A DNA stretch of 64,000 bases from Rhodanobacter sp. C01 (GTDB lineage: Bacteria > Pseudomonadota > Gammaproteobacteria > Xanthomonadales > Rhodanobacteraceae): NCBI RefSeq assembly GCF_002001045.1, contig NZ_MUNR01000011.1:1-64000 (forward strand), given 5' to 3'. Below the pieces are notes generated by a model that saw only the letters and a program-made list of their open reading frames with translations, was not told the origin of the DNA and searched no databases. Both the position numbers and the translations under genes were made by a program. The first letter of the stretch is position 1, and every line of letters starts with the position of its first letter. Of the stretch, positions 18,338-28,633 are shown one piece after another.

Positions 18338-20803
18338 ATGGTGTCCCGCCGACAATTCCTGCAAGGCATGGGTGCGCTTGCCGTGCTGGGTAGTCCGCTA
18401 CCGGCCTTTGCCACGCGGTTTGCAGATGCCACGGGCGTACAGAAACATGCGGGTGGATTGTCACCGCTAGCCGGTGGTGTATCGCAATATGTCGATCTGT
18501 TTATCGGCACCGGTGGTCACGGTCACACCTATCCGGGTGCATCGATGCCATTCGGCATGGTGCAGCTGAGCCCCGATACGAATGACGCGGGCTGGGATGC
18601 ATCGTCGGGCTATCACCAAGCCGACGGCTCGATCATGGGCTTCTCGCATACGCATCTGAGCGGTACCGGTGCGGCCGACATGCTCGATGTGCTGGTAATG
18701 CCGGCGCAGGGTCCGGTCTTGCTGCAGCCAGGCGCGCGCGGCTTGCCGGATGTGAATTACCACTCGCAGTTCGACGGTGCGCCGGGTCCCGGGCCGCAGC
18801 TTACGGCGAACAGCAAGGCGCAGCCTGGCAACGGTTACCGTTCACGCTTCGATCGCGCGTCTGAGCACGCACGGCCCGGCTATTACACGGTACGCCTGAC
18901 CGATCACGATATTCTTGCGGAACTGACTACCAGCATGCGCGCCGGCATGCATCGCTACACGTTCCATGGCAAGGGCGATGGCCATCTGCTGGTGGATCTG
19001 GCGCACGGTTTCCATGACGACTATAAAACGCCCTGCAAAGTCACCGATGCGCAACTGCGCGTAATCGGCAATGACACCTTGGTGGGCAGCCGCCACGTGC
19101 ATCAATGGGCGGATGGTCGGCATATCTATTTCGCGATGAAGGTGTCGCGTCCGTTCTCGCAGGCGACGCTGTATTCGGAAGACGCCGCGGCGCCCAATGG
19201 CACTAGCGAACTGAAGGGCACGCATCTGAAGGCAGCGTTGCATATCGACGATGTCGCGCGCGAGCCGGTGCTGGTGAAGGTCGGCATTTCCGCCGTGGAC
19301 ATCGACGGCGCCCTGCGCAATCTGGAAACGGAAATGCCCGCCTGGGATTTCGACCAGCTGCAGCAAACAGTAGCTGAAACGTGGGAGCGCGAACTCAGCC
19401 GCATTCGCGTCGAAACGTCCTCGAGCCGCGACATGCGTGTGTTCTATACCTCGCTGTACCACACGATGCTGGCGCCGACGTTGTTCAGTGATGTCGATGG
19501 CCGCTATCGGGGCATGGATCTGAAGATCCACCAGGTGCCGGAAGGCCAGAACAACTACAGCACCTATTCGCTGTGGGATATCTATCGCGCGCAAGCGCCG
19601 CTGCTGACGCTGTATCAATCCGAGCGCGTGCCGGATTTCGTCAATTGCCTGGTGCGCATGGCCGAGGAAAGCCCGGAAGGCCCGCCGGTGTGGCCGCTGC
19701 AAGGCGTCGAAACGGGCTGTATGATCGGCTACCACTCCGTGGTGCTTATTGCGGAAGCGCAGGCCAAGGGTTTTACCGGCATTGATTACGACAAGGCCTG
19801 GCCGATCTATCGCAAGCGCGCGATGGATGACGACTATCGCGGCCTGCCTCATTACCGCAAGCTCGGCTACATCCCCAGCGACAAGGATTGGGAAGCGGTC
19901 AGCAAGACGTTGGAATACGCCTATGACGATTGGGCGGTCGCGCATCTGGCCGATGCGGCGGGCGAAAAGCAATTGGCCGAAACACTGCGCCAGCGCTCGC
20001 GCAACTATCGCAATGTGTTCGACAAGAAGATGAACTTCGTGCGCCCGCGCGGTGTGAATGGTGAGTGGCTGGAACCGTTCGATCCACGCGGCATGGGCCA
20101 TTCAAAACAGTGGCGCGACTTTACCGAATCCAATTCCTGGGAAGCCACCTTCCTCAACCAGCACGACCTGTACGCCTATATGGATTTGTTTGGGGGCCAG
20201 GACGCGTTCGAGCGCAAGCTGGATGAGCTGTTCACCACCAGCTCCAAGTTGCCGTCGGATGCGCCACCGGATATCGCCGGCATGGTTGGCCAGTATTCGC
20301 ACGGCAATGAGCCTGGCCATCACATGGCGTATCTCTATGCGTACACGGGCTCGCACTACAAGACGCAGGCGCGCGTGCGCATGCTGACCGTCACCATGTA
20401 TCCGCCGGAACCCGATGGCCTGGCCGGCAACGAAGACTGCGGCCAGATGAGCGCGTGGTACATCATGAGCGCACTGGGCTTGTATTCGGTCGATCCGGTC
20501 AGCACCAACTATGTCTTCGGCAGCCCGTTGCTGGACAAGGCGGAGATCGACCTGGCCGGCGGCCGCAAGTTGGAGATCCGTACCATCAACAATGGCCCGG
20601 ACCATCCGTATATCCAGTCCATGACGTGGAACGGCAAGCCATGGACGCGCAGCTGGATCAGTCACTCCGAACTGGTTGCTGGCGGCACGCTGGAGTTCCA
20701 CATGGGTGCTACACCGAACCGGCAATTTGGCGCCGATCCGGCGGATCGTCCGCCCGCCTTCGGCATGCCGGCTACTGCGGCGGTTTCCGTTGACGCGGCA
20801 TAA
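18338..20803 (+). CDS. Exported GH92 alpha-mannosidase
   Basis: 821 aa. Tat-type N-terminus (SRRQFLQGMGALAVLG), then the GH92 N-terminal beta-sandwich beginning VDLFIGTGGHGHTYPGASMPFG and the helical catalytic domain with SHGNEPGHHMAYLY and GLAGNEDCGQMSAWY, which carry conserved acidic residues of the family. GH92 are calcium-dependent exo-alpha-mannosidases, most often alpha-1,2. The start at 18338 has CGGAGA about 10 bp upstream; a longer frame to 18176 would cross the operator. Monocistronic, convergent with the fucosidase gene. Confidence 0.93.
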   Translation: MVSRRQFLQGMGALAVLGSPLPAFATRFADATGVQKHAGGLSPLAGGVSQYVDLFIGTGGHGHTYPGASMPFGMVQLSPDTNDAGWDASSGYHQADGSIMGFSHTHLSGTGAADMLDVLVMPAQGPVLLQPGARGLPDVNYHSQFDGAPGPGPQLTANSKAQPGNGYRSRFDRASEHARPGYYTVRLTDHDILAELTTSMRAGMHRYTFHGKGDGHLLVDLAHGFHDDYKTPCKVTDAQLRVIGNDTLVGSRHVHQWADGRHIYFAMKVSRPFSQATLYSEDAAAPNGTSELKGTHLKAALHIDDVAREPVLVKVGISAVDIDGALRNLETEMPAWDFDQLQQTVAETWERELSRIRVETSSSRDMRVFYTSLYHTMLAPTLFSDVDGRYRGMDLKIHQVPEGQNNYSTYSLWDIYRAQAPLLTLYQSERVPDFVNCLVRMAEESPEGPPVWPLQGVETGCMIGYHSVVLIAEAQAKGFTGIDYDKAWPIYRKRAMDDDYRGLPHYRKLGYIPSDKDWEAVSKTLEYAYDDWAVAHLADAAGEKQLAETLRQRSRNYRNVFDKKMNFVRPRGVNGEWLEPFDPRGMGHSKQWRDFTESNSWEATFLNQHDLYAYMDLFGGQDAFERKLDELFTTSSKLPSDAPPDIAGMVGQYSHGNEPGHHMAYLYAYTGSHYKTQARVRMLTVTMYPPEPDGLAGNEDCGQMSAWYIMSALGLYSVDPVSTNYVFGSPLLDKAEIDLAGGRKLEIRTINNGPDHPYIQSMTWNGKPWTRSWISHSELVAGGTLEFHMGATPNRQFGADPADRPPAFGMPATAAVSVDAA

Positions 20804-20882
20804 GTACCACGCAGACAGGTACGCGAGTTTCGACTCGACGGCGACGAAGTGATGCCGGCGCGGATACAGGATCATGCGTGCT

Positions 20883-20915
20883 TCTCTGAGACGGCGAGCA
20901 TCGCCGTCTCAGAGA
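20883..20915. terminator. Bidirectional terminator between convergent genes
   Basis: Perfect 15-bp stem, arms 20883-20897 and 20901-20915, loop GCA, in the 208-bp gap between the GH92 and GH29 genes that point at each other. Confidence 0.75.
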
Positions 20916-21011
20916 GCCGTCATTCCGCCTGAGCGCATTGCCACGTGCTTCCGTGGCTGTCCAGCCAGTTCCCTAGCGGCAGGTGACCTGGCTGGCTCAT
21001 CTTTTGGAAGA

Positions 21012-22370
21012 TCAGCCACCGGCCACGTTGAATAGCTGAAATTCGCGAATGCGCGCCGTGCAAACACTGGACAGAATATTCAGGCGAACCTTGGTGGTGG
21101 TCGCCGGCGCGAAGCGATCGATCTTCATGTGACCGATGGCTTCGGCTTTGGCCACGGGCGTCCATGTATCGTGGGCCCATACTTCGATCGCGTACTTCTG
21201 CACGCATTGACCGTCGTTAAGCCACTCCATGGTGAGGGCATGATCGATGGTGACGGGTTTCGCGAAATCGACTTCAAGCGTCGCGTGATGCGAGCCTTCC
21301 GCTGCTGACCAGAAGGTATCGGGATTGCCATCCAGGGCCGCCGAGGCATTCGTGTCGGTGGCGGCATGCTGCCGGGCCAGATCCTTGTCGATGCCGTAGC
21401 GTGCTTGAAGCGCTGCACCGAATTCCTTGAGGCGCGCCACGTCGGCATCGGGCAGTACGCCGTGTCGATTCGGTGCGATGCCCAGCATCAGCTGGCCACC
21501 GCGTCCAACGCTGTTTTCCCAGATGTCGACCAGCTCATCGACGCTTTTCAAGGTCTTGTCGCTATCCGGATGCCAGAACCATTGCAGTGTGTGCAACGGT
21601 GTATCCACTTCCACCGGACGCCAGCGCAACTCGCCGTGGCGGTCGATCGCATTCCAGTTTTCGTCGTGGATATGGCCGTCTTCGCTTCCGACCCAGCGAA
21701 TGTCGCCGTAGTCGAACAGGGCCACATCGGCGAAAACCATCGTGTTCGACTGGTAGGTCCTCAGCTCTTCGATATATTTCTTGAAATCGTAGACATGGCC
21801 TGCGCTGCCGGCACCGTCCAGCCACCATTCGGTCAGTGGTCCATAGCTCTGGACCAGCTCATCCATCTGCGCGAGATAATATTTATCGTAGGCCGCTGCA
21901 TCGGCATAGCGCGGCTCATGACGGTCCCACGGCGACAAATAGATGCCGAACCCCATGCCTTCCTTGCGGACGGCTTGCTCCGTCATTTGCACCAGATTGC
22001 CCTTGCCATCCATCCACGGGCTGTTTTTGACGGAGTAGTCGCTTTGCTCCGTCGGCCACAATGCAAAACCGTCGTGATGTTTGGCGACCAGCACGAGATA
22101 CGTGGCGCCAGCGGACTTGGCGGCGCGAGCCCATTGCGCCGGATCGACATGGTCGGGATTGAATACCTTGGGACTGGCCGTGCCATCGCCCCATTCACGG
22201 TCGAGGAAGGTGTTGGTGCCAAAATGCACGATCACGCCGAATTCCAGATCCTGCCAATGCACCTGCTGCGGCGATGGCTTGATATCGACGAAATTCTGCG
22301 CCAAGGAAGCGCTGGTGACACATGTGATACCGGCCGCGAAGGCGAAGATGATGCGTAAACCTATCCGCAT
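21012..22370 (-). CDS. Exported GH29 alpha-L-fucosidase with C-terminal F5/8-type domain
   Basis: 452 aa. Signal peptide MRIGLRIIFAFAAGITCVTSASLA. The GH29 barrel starts HWQDLEFGVIVHFGTNTF; nucleophile candidate Asp185 in EWWLDGAG. After about residue 330 comes a discoidin/CBM32-like beta-sandwich (LDGNPDTFWSAAEG ... KVRLNILSSVCTARIREFQLFNV). The compact barrel plus carbohydrate-binding domain resembles the GH29 subgroup specific for alpha-1,3/1,4 fucose of Lewis structures, which plant complex N-glycans carry; specificity is inference. It follows the IclR gene by 95 bp on the same strand and is probably co-transcribed. Confidence 0.9.
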   Translation of the reverse strand: MRIGLRIIFAFAAGITCVTSASLAQNFVDIKPSPQQVHWQDLEFGVIVHFGTNTFLDREWGDGTASPKVFNPDHVDPAQWARAAKSAGATYLVLVAKHHDGFALWPTEQSDYSVKNSPWMDGKGNLVQMTEQAVRKEGMGFGIYLSPWDRHEPRYADAAAYDKYYLAQMDELVQSYGPLTEWWLDGAGSAGHVYDFKKYIEELRTYQSNTMVFADVALFDYGDIRWVGSEDGHIHDENWNAIDRHGELRWRPVEVDTPLHTLQWFWHPDSDKTLKSVDELVDIWENSVGRGGQLMLGIAPNRHGVLPDADVARLKEFGAALQARYGIDKDLARQHAATDTNASAALDGNPDTFWSAAEGSHHATLEVDFAKPVTIDHALTMEWLNDGQCVQKYAIEVWAHDTWTPVAKAEAIGHMKIDRFAPATTTKVRLNILSSVCTARIREFQLFNVAGG

Positions 22371-22465
22371 GTTTTCTGGTCCTGCGTTGATGTTTCCCTG
22401 GTTGATGTCGAACCTCAGCCAAGGCATCAGGCACTTGGCATGGCTGATTCGTGGCGGGCCATCGC

Positions 22466-23245
22466 TCAGTCGGGACGAGCGGCGGCCCCGAAGTGCATTG
22501 CGTCGGAAATTTCCTTTGTCGCGCGGTGGAGTTCGGCGATCACGTCGTCCATGGTGGTCCGCGCTTCGGTTAGCCGCGCGATGAATGGAATGGTGAGCGC
22601 GCACACAGCGCGCCCATGTTGCAGCACCGGCGCGGAAAGATCGGTAACCGCATCGACGACTTGGCTCGGCTCGCTGGCGTAACCACGTTCGCGCAGTTTG
22701 ACCAGCAGCTTGGTCAGCTTCTTGCGGTCCAGCGTCGGCTCGTATTTGACGATCATGTCCAGCCAGCGCTCACGCACCGCATCGTCCTGGAAGGCGAGCA
22801 ACACGTGACCCGACGTGGATTGGGACATGGGCCGACGGTGCCCGACACGCACGACCAGGGCGATCTCGCCCGGCGGGTCCACACGGGTGATCACCACGAT
22901 CTGTTCGTGCGAGGGCACGACCAGATGGCATGCCTGTCCACTGATGTCCGCCAATTGGTGCATGACTGGCAGCGCCGCTTCGATCATGCTTTTTACTGGT
23001 GGCTGCTCCATGCCCAGGCGGAACAGCCGCGTGGTGACCGAATAGCCGGAGTCGCCCTCGCCACGCGTGATGTAGTCACGCTCTTCGAGTACCAGCAGCA
23101 TGCGAAAAATTTCGCCGCGCGAGCGACCGACACCTTCGGAAATCTCGGCGATGCTTAGCGGCTTGTGGGCACCCGCCAATAGCTCGAGTATGTCCAGCCC
23201 TTTGTCGAGCGCGGGCGCGCGGTATTTGGGGGTCTCAGTCGGCAT
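22466..23245 (-). CDS. IclR-family transcriptional regulator of fucose genes
   Basis: 259 aa. Winged helix-turn-helix at 13-75 (LDKGLDILELLAG ... IAEISEGVGRSRGEIFRMLLVLEERDYI) and an IclR effector-binding domain (ACHLVVPSHEQIVVITRVD; STSGHVLLAF). It is divergent from fucP with a 195-bp promoter region, and upstream of a fucosidase, so it likely controls L-fucose use, with fucose, fuconate or a later intermediate as ligand. GGAAGGAAAG precedes the ATG. Confidence 0.9.
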   Translation of the reverse strand: MPTETPKYRAPALDKGLDILELLAGAHKPLSIAEISEGVGRSRGEIFRMLLVLEERDYITRGEGDSGYSVTTRLFRLGMEQPPVKSMIEAALPVMHQLADISGQACHLVVPSHEQIVVITRVDPPGEIALVVRVGHRRPMSQSTSGHVLLAFQDDAVRERWLDMIVKYEPTLDRKKLTKLLVKLRERGYASEPSQVVDAVTDLSAPVLQHGRAVCALTIPFIARLTEARTTMDDVIAELHRATKEISDAMHFGAAARPD

Positions 23246-23367
23246 GACTTTCCTTCCGTTGTAGCGGCAGCTTGCCGCCTGTAGTACGACGCCTTCACGT
23301 ATCTTGCCTTGACGATCAGGCGAATATGTTGCGGCGCGTCTTGTCTTGCAGGTGAATAATCATTTCA

Positions 23368-23379
23368 TATTTGCACATG
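23368..23379 (+). promoter_or_regulatory. Shared fucose-promoter motif, copy A
   Basis: TATTTGCACATG in the iclR-fucP intergenic region, 61 bp before the fucP start codon. The same 12-mer occurs on the plus strand at 31417-31428 before the fucose-dehydrogenase operon. The IclR protein encoded alongside is the natural candidate to bind it. Confidence 0.5.
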
Positions 23380-23440
23380 TCGGTCATGCCGTCACGCTGG
23401 TTCCGCAATTCGCGCTCGTGCGCGCCGATGGGAGAAGAGG

Positions 23441-24760
23441 GTGGCTGTGCAGACGTTTTCAGAAGACCACACCATGCCGATGGCCGGCGCTGCGCCAACC
23501 GACCGCCCATCCTGGTTGCCACTGATCCTGGTCGTCAGCCTGTTCTTTCTCTGGGGTGGCGCGAACAATCTCAACGATGTGCTAATCGCGCAATTCAAGA
23601 AAGCGTTCGTACTCAGTGATTTTCGTGCCGGGCTGGTGCAGAGCGCGTTCTACCTCGGCTACTTCCTGGTCGCGATGCCGGCGGGCATGTACATGCGTCG
23701 CTTCGGCTACAAAAGCGCCGTGGTATTCGGGCTCGCGCTTTACGGTGTGGGTGCGCTGTTGTTCTGGCCGGCCGCGGCGTCGTCCATCTATGGCCTGTTT
23801 CTGGTCGCCTTGTTCGTGATTGCCGGTGGACTGGCCTTTCTGGAGACATCGGCCAATCCCTTCGTCACCTTGCTCGGCCCGCGAGAAACGGCGACGCGTC
23901 GGCTCAACCTGGCCCAGGCCTTCAACCCGCTGGGTTCGATCGCGGGCATCCTGATCGGCCAGCATTTCATCTTTTCGGGGGTCGATCATTCGTCTGCACA
24001 GCTGGCGGCGATGAACGTCGCGGCGCGTACGGCCTACTACGCCACCGAGACGCGAGCCGTGCAATGGCCGTATCTGGTCATCGGTGTCGTGGTGTTGGGT
24101 TGGGCGATGCTGATCCTGCTCACACGCTTTCCAAGGACGACGGCGACCCACGGCGCGTCAGCAGCGGCGGGCGGGGGCGGGGTGCTGCGCACGTTGCTGC
24201 GCGACCGACGTTTCGTCGGTGCGTTGTTCGCGCAGTTCTTCTACGTCGGCGCGCAGGTAGGTGTGTGGAGTTACACCATTCGTTATGTGCAGGCCACGAT
24301 GCCGGGTACGTCATCCAGGGATGCCGCCAATTTCCTCACCGCGGGGCTGGTGTGTTTCATGGTGGGGCGTTTTGCGGGTACCGCGCTGATGAAGTATCTG
24401 GCCCCGGTGCGGTTGTTGATGGCGTTCGCCGCAGTGAACATCGCACTGACTCTGTTTGCCGTGTTCCAGCCGGGCAGCCACGGCGCCTATGCGCTGGTGG
24501 CGTGCAGCTTTTTCATGTCGGTGATGTACCCGACGGTGTTTGCCCTGGGCGTGGAAGGACGCGGCGACGACGAGCGCAAACTCGGTTCGGCGTTGCTCGT
24601 CATGACCATTATTGGCGGTGCTGTGCTTACCGCGCTGATGGGGGCGGTATCCGACCTGAGCAGCATGGCGTGGGCGATGACCGTGCCGGCGTGCAGTTTC
24701 ATTGTGGTGCTGTTGTTCGCCTGGCAGCGACGTCTCCATCCCATGGAGGGAAGCGGCTGA
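23441..24760 (+). CDS. fucP: L-fucose:proton symporter, FucP-type MFS permease
   Basis: 439 aa with twelve hydrophobic segments. Family hallmarks: LFFLWGGANNLNDVLIAQFKKAF at the first span, SAFYLGYFLVAMPAGMYMRRFGYK, and FLETSANPFVTLLGP in span 5 region. FucP imports L-fucose with a proton across the inner membrane. A GTG at 23441 is chosen because GGAG lies 6 bp before it; an ATG at 23474 has a weak site. It overlaps the mutarotase start (TGATG). The substrate call is strengthened by the complete fucose pathway nearby. Confidence 0.92.
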   Translation: MAVQTFSEDHTMPMAGAAPTDRPSWLPLILVVSLFFLWGGANNLNDVLIAQFKKAFVLSDFRAGLVQSAFYLGYFLVAMPAGMYMRRFGYKSAVVFGLALYGVGALLFWPAAASSIYGLFLVALFVIAGGLAFLETSANPFVTLLGPRETATRRLNLAQAFNPLGSIAGILIGQHFIFSGVDHSSAQLAAMNVAARTAYYATETRAVQWPYLVIGVVVLGWAMLILLTRFPRTTATHGASAAAGGGGVLRTLLRDRRFVGALFAQFFYVGAQVGVWSYTIRYVQATMPGTSSRDAANFLTAGLVCFMVGRFAGTALMKYLAPVRLLMAFAAVNIALTLFAVFQPGSHGAYALVACSFFMSVMYPTVFALGVEGRGDDERKLGSALLVMTIIGGAVLTALMGAVSDLSSMAWAMTVPACSFIVVLLFAWQRRLHPMEGSG

Positions 24761-25101
24761 TGCTACGTCATTACTATGCGCTGGATTTGCGCGACGATGC
24801 CGCCGCCATAGCCGAATACGAGCGCTTGCATCGACCGGAAAATGTCTGGCCGGAGATCATCGCTTCGATCCGTGCGTCGGGGATTGAGGAGATGGAAATC
24901 TTTCGTACCGGGAATCGGTTGGTGATGGTGGTGCAGGTAGCGGATGGCTACGACGCATCGGCCACGCGCGATGCGGACGATTCGAAAACGCAAGCGTGGG
25001 AGGGGCTGATGGATCGCTATCAGCAGCGCTTGCCGTGGGCTGAGGCAGGGCAGAAGTGGGTGCCCATGACGCGCATTTTTTCGCTGATGTCGATGGAATG
25101 A
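24760..25101 (+). CDS. L-fucose/L-rhamnose mutarotase (RhaM/DUF718 family)
   Basis: 113 aa. LRHYYALDLRDDAAAIAEYERLHRPENVWPEI and the C-terminal QKWVPMTRIFSL pattern fit the RhaM-like aldose 1-epimerase family, which interconverts alpha and beta anomers. Next to FucP it should act on imported L-fucose, supplying the anomer used by the dehydrogenase. GGAGGGAA precedes the ATG, which overlaps the fucP stop. A much longer frame starting in 24064 is a shadow of fucP. Confidence 0.88.
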   Translation: MLRHYYALDLRDDAAAIAEYERLHRPENVWPEIIASIRASGIEEMEIFRTGNRLVMVVQVADGYDASATRDADDSKTQAWEGLMDRYQQRLPWAEAGQKWVPMTRIFSLMSME

Positions 25102-25235
25102 GCACAGCGAATCCCGACATGGTTGGCAGGCATATCTCGTGCTGATTCGCGTCGAGATTCAACCGGGTTTCGTCGTCCTTCCGGCTTCCCAGGAATGATT
25201 GGAAATTCGCCGCTCAGCTGCGGATACGGCCGATT

Positions 25236-26393
25236 TCAGCGCATTCCTGCATCGCCGCGCCAGATCACGTCGGCCGAAATGGCACGTACATCGGTCTGCC
25301 CGGTCAAGGCCATGCTCACGCTCAACTCGCGGCGAATCAGTTCGATCGCCTGCGTCACGCCGGCCTCACCGTTCGCACCCAGGCCATAAAGAAAGGCTTT
25401 GCCGATCAACCCGGCATGCGCCCCGCAGGCCAAAGCCTTGAGCAAGTCCTGGCCGCTGAGGATGCCGCCATCGAACAGCACCTGCAGGCGATCGCCGACC
25501 GCCTGCACGATGTAGGGCAGCACCTCGATGCTGGCCGGCGCACCATCCAGCTGGCGGCCGCCGTGATTGGACACGACGATGGCATCGACGCCATGGCCCG
25601 CTGCGATACGGGCATCTTCCGGATCGAGTATGCCTTTGATGATCAACTTGCCGGGCCACAGCGCGCGGATCCATTCGAGGTCTTCCCAGGTCAGAGTCGG
25701 ATCGAACTGCTTGGCGATCCATTGCGCCAGCGTGGAAAGGCTGTCGGTATTCTCAATACGCCCCTTCAAGTTGCCGAACGAACGACTGGGCGCGTGCAAC
25801 ATGCTCCAGGCCCAGCGTGGCTTGCTGAGCATGTCGAACAGATTGCGCAAGGTAATCCGCGGTGGCACCGACAAGCCGTTCTTGATCTCGCGATGACGTT
25901 GGCCTTGCACGGTAAGGTCCACGGTCAGCATCAGCGCACTGCAACCGGCGGCCTTGGCGCGCTCGATCAATTCGCGCGTAAAGCCGCGATCGCGCATGAC
26001 GTACACCTGGAACCAGAACGGGGTCTTCACCGCGTCATGCACTTGTTCGATCGAGCAGATCGACACCGTACTCAGGCAAAACGGGATGCCGGCCTTCGCA
26101 GCGGCGCGTGCGCCGAGGATCTCGCCGCCACCGCGTTGCAGGCCGGTGAGGCCGGTCGGGGCGATCGCCAGCGGCATCGATACCGGCTGGCCGACAATGT
26201 CGGTCGTCAGAGACCGGTTATCGACGTTGTGCATTACCCGTTGCCGCAGGCTTATCAGTGCCAGTGCTGCGTGATTTGCCCGCAAGGTGGTTTCTTCGTA
26301 CGAGCCGCGATCGGCGTACTCGAAGAAGGCACGCGGAACGCGGCGCCTGGCCAGTTCACGCAAATCGGCAACGCTGGTGATGGGAGTCGTCAT
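25236..26393 (-). CDS. lldD: FMN-dependent alpha-hydroxy acid (L-lactate) dehydrogenase
   Basis: 385 aa TIM-barrel flavoenzyme. Markers: [16 protein letters not shown] at the start, APTGLTG for FMN binding, [20 protein letters not shown], the substrate/catalytic His in [12 protein letters not shown], and [14 protein letters not shown]. Oxidises L-lactate to pyruvate, passing electrons to the respiratory chain. It ends the fucose operon, whose last cleavage yields pyruvate plus L-lactate, so it closes the pathway. Start at 26393 overlaps the previous stop (ATGA); the longer frame to 26426 is not needed. Confidence 0.88.
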   Translation of the reverse strand: MTTPITSVADLRELARRRVPRAFFEYADRGSYEETTLRANHAALALISLRQRVMHNVDNRSLTTDIVGQPVSMPLAIAPTGLTGLQRGGGEILGARAAAKAGIPFCLSTVSICSIEQVHDAVKTPFWFQVYVMRDRGFTRELIERAKAAGCSALMLTVDLTVQGQRHREIKNGLSVPPRITLRNLFDMLSKPRWAWSMLHAPSRSFGNLKGRIENTDSLSTLAQWIAKQFDPTLTWEDLEWIRALWPGKLIIKGILDPEDARIAAGHGVDAIVVSNHGGRQLDGAPASIEVLPYIVQAVGDRLQVLFDGGILSGQDLLKALACGAHAGLIGKAFLYGLGANGEAGVTQAIELIRRELSVSMALTGQTDVRAISADVIWRGDAGMR

Positions 26394-27709
26394 TGTGCCC
26401 TCGACACATCGATCGGTTCGCGCCACGCAGGACCATCCGGGTAACGATAGTGCGCCAGCGTGCTCGCATGCATTTTCGCGGAAAAGCCCGGCGACTCAGG
26501 TGCGATATAACAGCCATGGCGAATGACCACAGGGTCGACGAAATGCTCGTGCAGATGATCGACGAACTCGATCGCGCGATCGTCCTTTTTGCCGCTGATC
26601 GCTACGAAGTCGGCCATCGCCAGGTGTTGCACCAGTTCGCACAAGCCGACGCCGCCAGCGTGCGGGAACACGCGCACGCCGAATTTGGCGGCCAGCAGCA
26701 GGATGGCCAGGTTTTCGTTGACACCACCGACGCGGGCGGCGTCGATCTGCACGAGGTCGACTGCGCCGGCCTGGAACAGCTGCTTGAACATGACACGGTT
26801 GTGGGTATGCTCGCCGGTCGAAATCGGTACCGACGCGACGGTGCGGCGGATCGCGGCATGGCCGAGTATGTCGTCCGGGCTGGTCGGCTCCTCGGCCCAT
26901 GCGATGCGCACGTCCGACAGGCGTTGCAGCCACGCAATGGCGTCACGCACATCCCAGCGCTGGTTGGCGTCGATGGCGATGCCAATGTCGGGCCCAACCG
27001 TTTCGCGCGCGAGCCGGCAACGGCGCACGTCGTCTTCCACACTCATGCCTACCTTGAGCTTGATGGTACGAAAGCCCGCGGCAACCGCCTCGCGTGCGAG
27101 GCGCTGCATTTTTTCGTCGGCATAACCCAACCAGCCCGGCGAGGTGGTGTAGGCCGGATAGCCTTCGGCAAGCAACTGCGCAATGCGTTGTGTCTTGCTG
27201 GTGGCCGCGGCGTGGAGCATGGCCAGTGCCTCATCCGGCGTGAGCGCGTCGGTGAGATATCGGAAATCGATGGTCGCGACCAACTGCTCGGGCGTCATGT
27301 CCGCGATGAAGCGCCATAGCGGCTTGCCTGCCATGCGCGCGGCGAGATCCCAGGCGGCGTTGATCACGGCACCGATGGCCATGTGCATCACGCCCTTTTC
27401 AGGGCCGAGCCAGCGCAATTGGGAGTCGCCGACCAGGCGCTTTGCGAAGCCGCCCAGATCGCCGATGACTACGTCGAGGTCGAGCCCCAGAACATGATGA
27501 GCCAGCGCGTCGATGGCTACTTTCTGTACATCGTTGCCGCGGCCGATGGTGAACGCAAAGCCGTAACCGTCCATGCCGGGTTGATCGGTGCGCATGACGA
27601 CGTAGGCAGCCGAGTAGTCCGGGTCGGGATTCATCGCATCCGAGCCATCCAGCTCCCGTGAGGTCGGAAAGCGGACATCGTAAGTCTCAAATGCTGTGAT
27701 CTTTGTCAT
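26390..27709 (-). CDS. L-fuconate dehydratase (enolase superfamily)
   Basis: 439 aa, the usual length for fuconate dehydratases. Residues [24 protein letters not shown] at the capping domain, general base KLKVG, metal ligands in [16 protein letters not shown] and STGEHTHN, and His in FPHAGGVGL. Converts L-fuconate to 2-keto-3-deoxy-L-fuconate. The family member from Xanthomonas campestris is the characterised type enzyme of this reaction (established knowledge). Start at 27709 with AGGT upstream; ATGA overlap with the downstream lactate dehydrogenase. Confidence 0.92.
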   Translation of the reverse strand: MTKITAFETYDVRFPTSRELDGSDAMNPDPDYSAAYVVMRTDQPGMDGYGFAFTIGRGNDVQKVAIDALAHHVLGLDLDVVIGDLGGFAKRLVGDSQLRWLGPEKGVMHMAIGAVINAAWDLAARMAGKPLWRFIADMTPEQLVATIDFRYLTDALTPDEALAMLHAAATSKTQRIAQLLAEGYPAYTTSPGWLGYADEKMQRLAREAVAAGFRTIKLKVGMSVEDDVRRCRLARETVGPDIGIAIDANQRWDVRDAIAWLQRLSDVRIAWAEEPTSPDDILGHAAIRRTVASVPISTGEHTHNRVMFKQLFQAGAVDLVQIDAARVGGVNENLAILLLAAKFGVRVFPHAGGVGLCELVQHLAMADFVAISGKKDDRAIEFVDHLHEHFVDPVVIRHGCYIAPESPGFSAKMHASTLAHYRYPDGPAWREPIDVSRAQ

Positions 27710-27752
27710 GCCATGACCTTTCTCGAATAAAAATGGTGCGACGTCACGACGG

Positions 27753-28616
27753 TCATGCCGCATGGTCGTCGCCGATATGCGCTCGAACCTGCTGACGCTG
27801 TCGGCCGAGTCCGTCGATGCCGAGTTCGATCACGTCGCCGGGACGCAGATAGATTTGCGGCTTTTGTCCAAGACCCACGCCTGACGGCGTACCGGTGCTG
27901 ATGACATCACCAGGCAACAACGTCATATAGCGGCTGATGTGGCTCACCAGTGTGGCCACGTTGAAGATCATCGTACGTGTATGCCCGTTCTGATAACGGT
28001 GCCCGTTGACCTCCAGCCAAAGGTGGAGATTCTGCGGATCGGGAACCTCATCGGTAGTCACCAGGCATGGGCCGAGCGGCCCGAAGGTATCGCAGCTTTT
28101 GCCTTTGACCCATTGGCCGCCATGATCGAATTGGAACGTGCGCTCGGATAAGTCGTTCACCACGAGATAGCCGGCGACATGCGCGAGTGCGTTCTCGACC
28201 GAGACGCTGCGGGCTGTCTCGCCGATGACAACACCCAGCTCCACTTCCCAGTCGGTCTTGGCGGAGCCTTGCGGAATGATCACGTCGTCGTTGGGGCCGA
28301 TGATCGCGCTGGTGGCTTTCATGAAAAGCACGGGCTGCTCGGGCACGGGCGTGTTGGTTTCCGCAGCATGTTCGGCGTAGTTCATGCCGACGCAGATCAT
28401 CTTGCCGACATGTGCGATGGGCGTGCCGTAGCGAGGTTGTCCGGCGACAGGCGGCAGCGTATGCGGATCAATTGCCGCGATGCGCGTCAGCACATCGCGG
28501 CCGAGTGCCTGCCCATCGATATCGTTGATGATGGATGAGAGATCCCGAAGCGTGCCTGCTTCGTCAATGAGGCCGGGCTTTTCCTCGCGGGGAGCACCGT
28601 AACGTACCAGTTTCAT
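27753..28616 (-). CDS. FAH-family hydrolase, 2,4-diketo-3-deoxy-L-fuconate hydrolase
   Basis: 287 aa. Fumarylacetoacetate-hydrolase fold: [40 protein letters not shown] (metal-binding acidic residues), [13 protein letters not shown]. In this pathway it cuts 2,4-diketo-3-deoxy-L-fuconate to pyruvate and L-lactate. It is 43 bp upstream of the dehydratase and 17 bp after the SDR gene on the same strand, as expected for consecutive steps. Confidence 0.88.
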   Translation of the reverse strand: MKLVRYGAPREEKPGLIDEAGTLRDLSSIINDIDGQALGRDVLTRIAAIDPHTLPPVAGQPRYGTPIAHVGKMICVGMNYAEHAAETNTPVPEQPVLFMKATSAIIGPNDDVIIPQGSAKTDWEVELGVVIGETARSVSVENALAHVAGYLVVNDLSERTFQFDHGGQWVKGKSCDTFGPLGPCLVTTDEVPDPQNLHLWLEVNGHRYQNGHTRTMIFNVATLVSHISRYMTLLPGDVISTGTPSGVGLGQKPQIYLRPGDVIELGIDGLGRQRQQVRAHIGDDHAA

Positions 28617-28633
28617 GCATGTGCCTCTTGTGC

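Noticed and set aside
24064..24759. Long N-terminal extension of the mutarotase frame
   Set aside because: It is the shifted frame of fucP; the mutarotase has its own ATG with GGAGGGAA.
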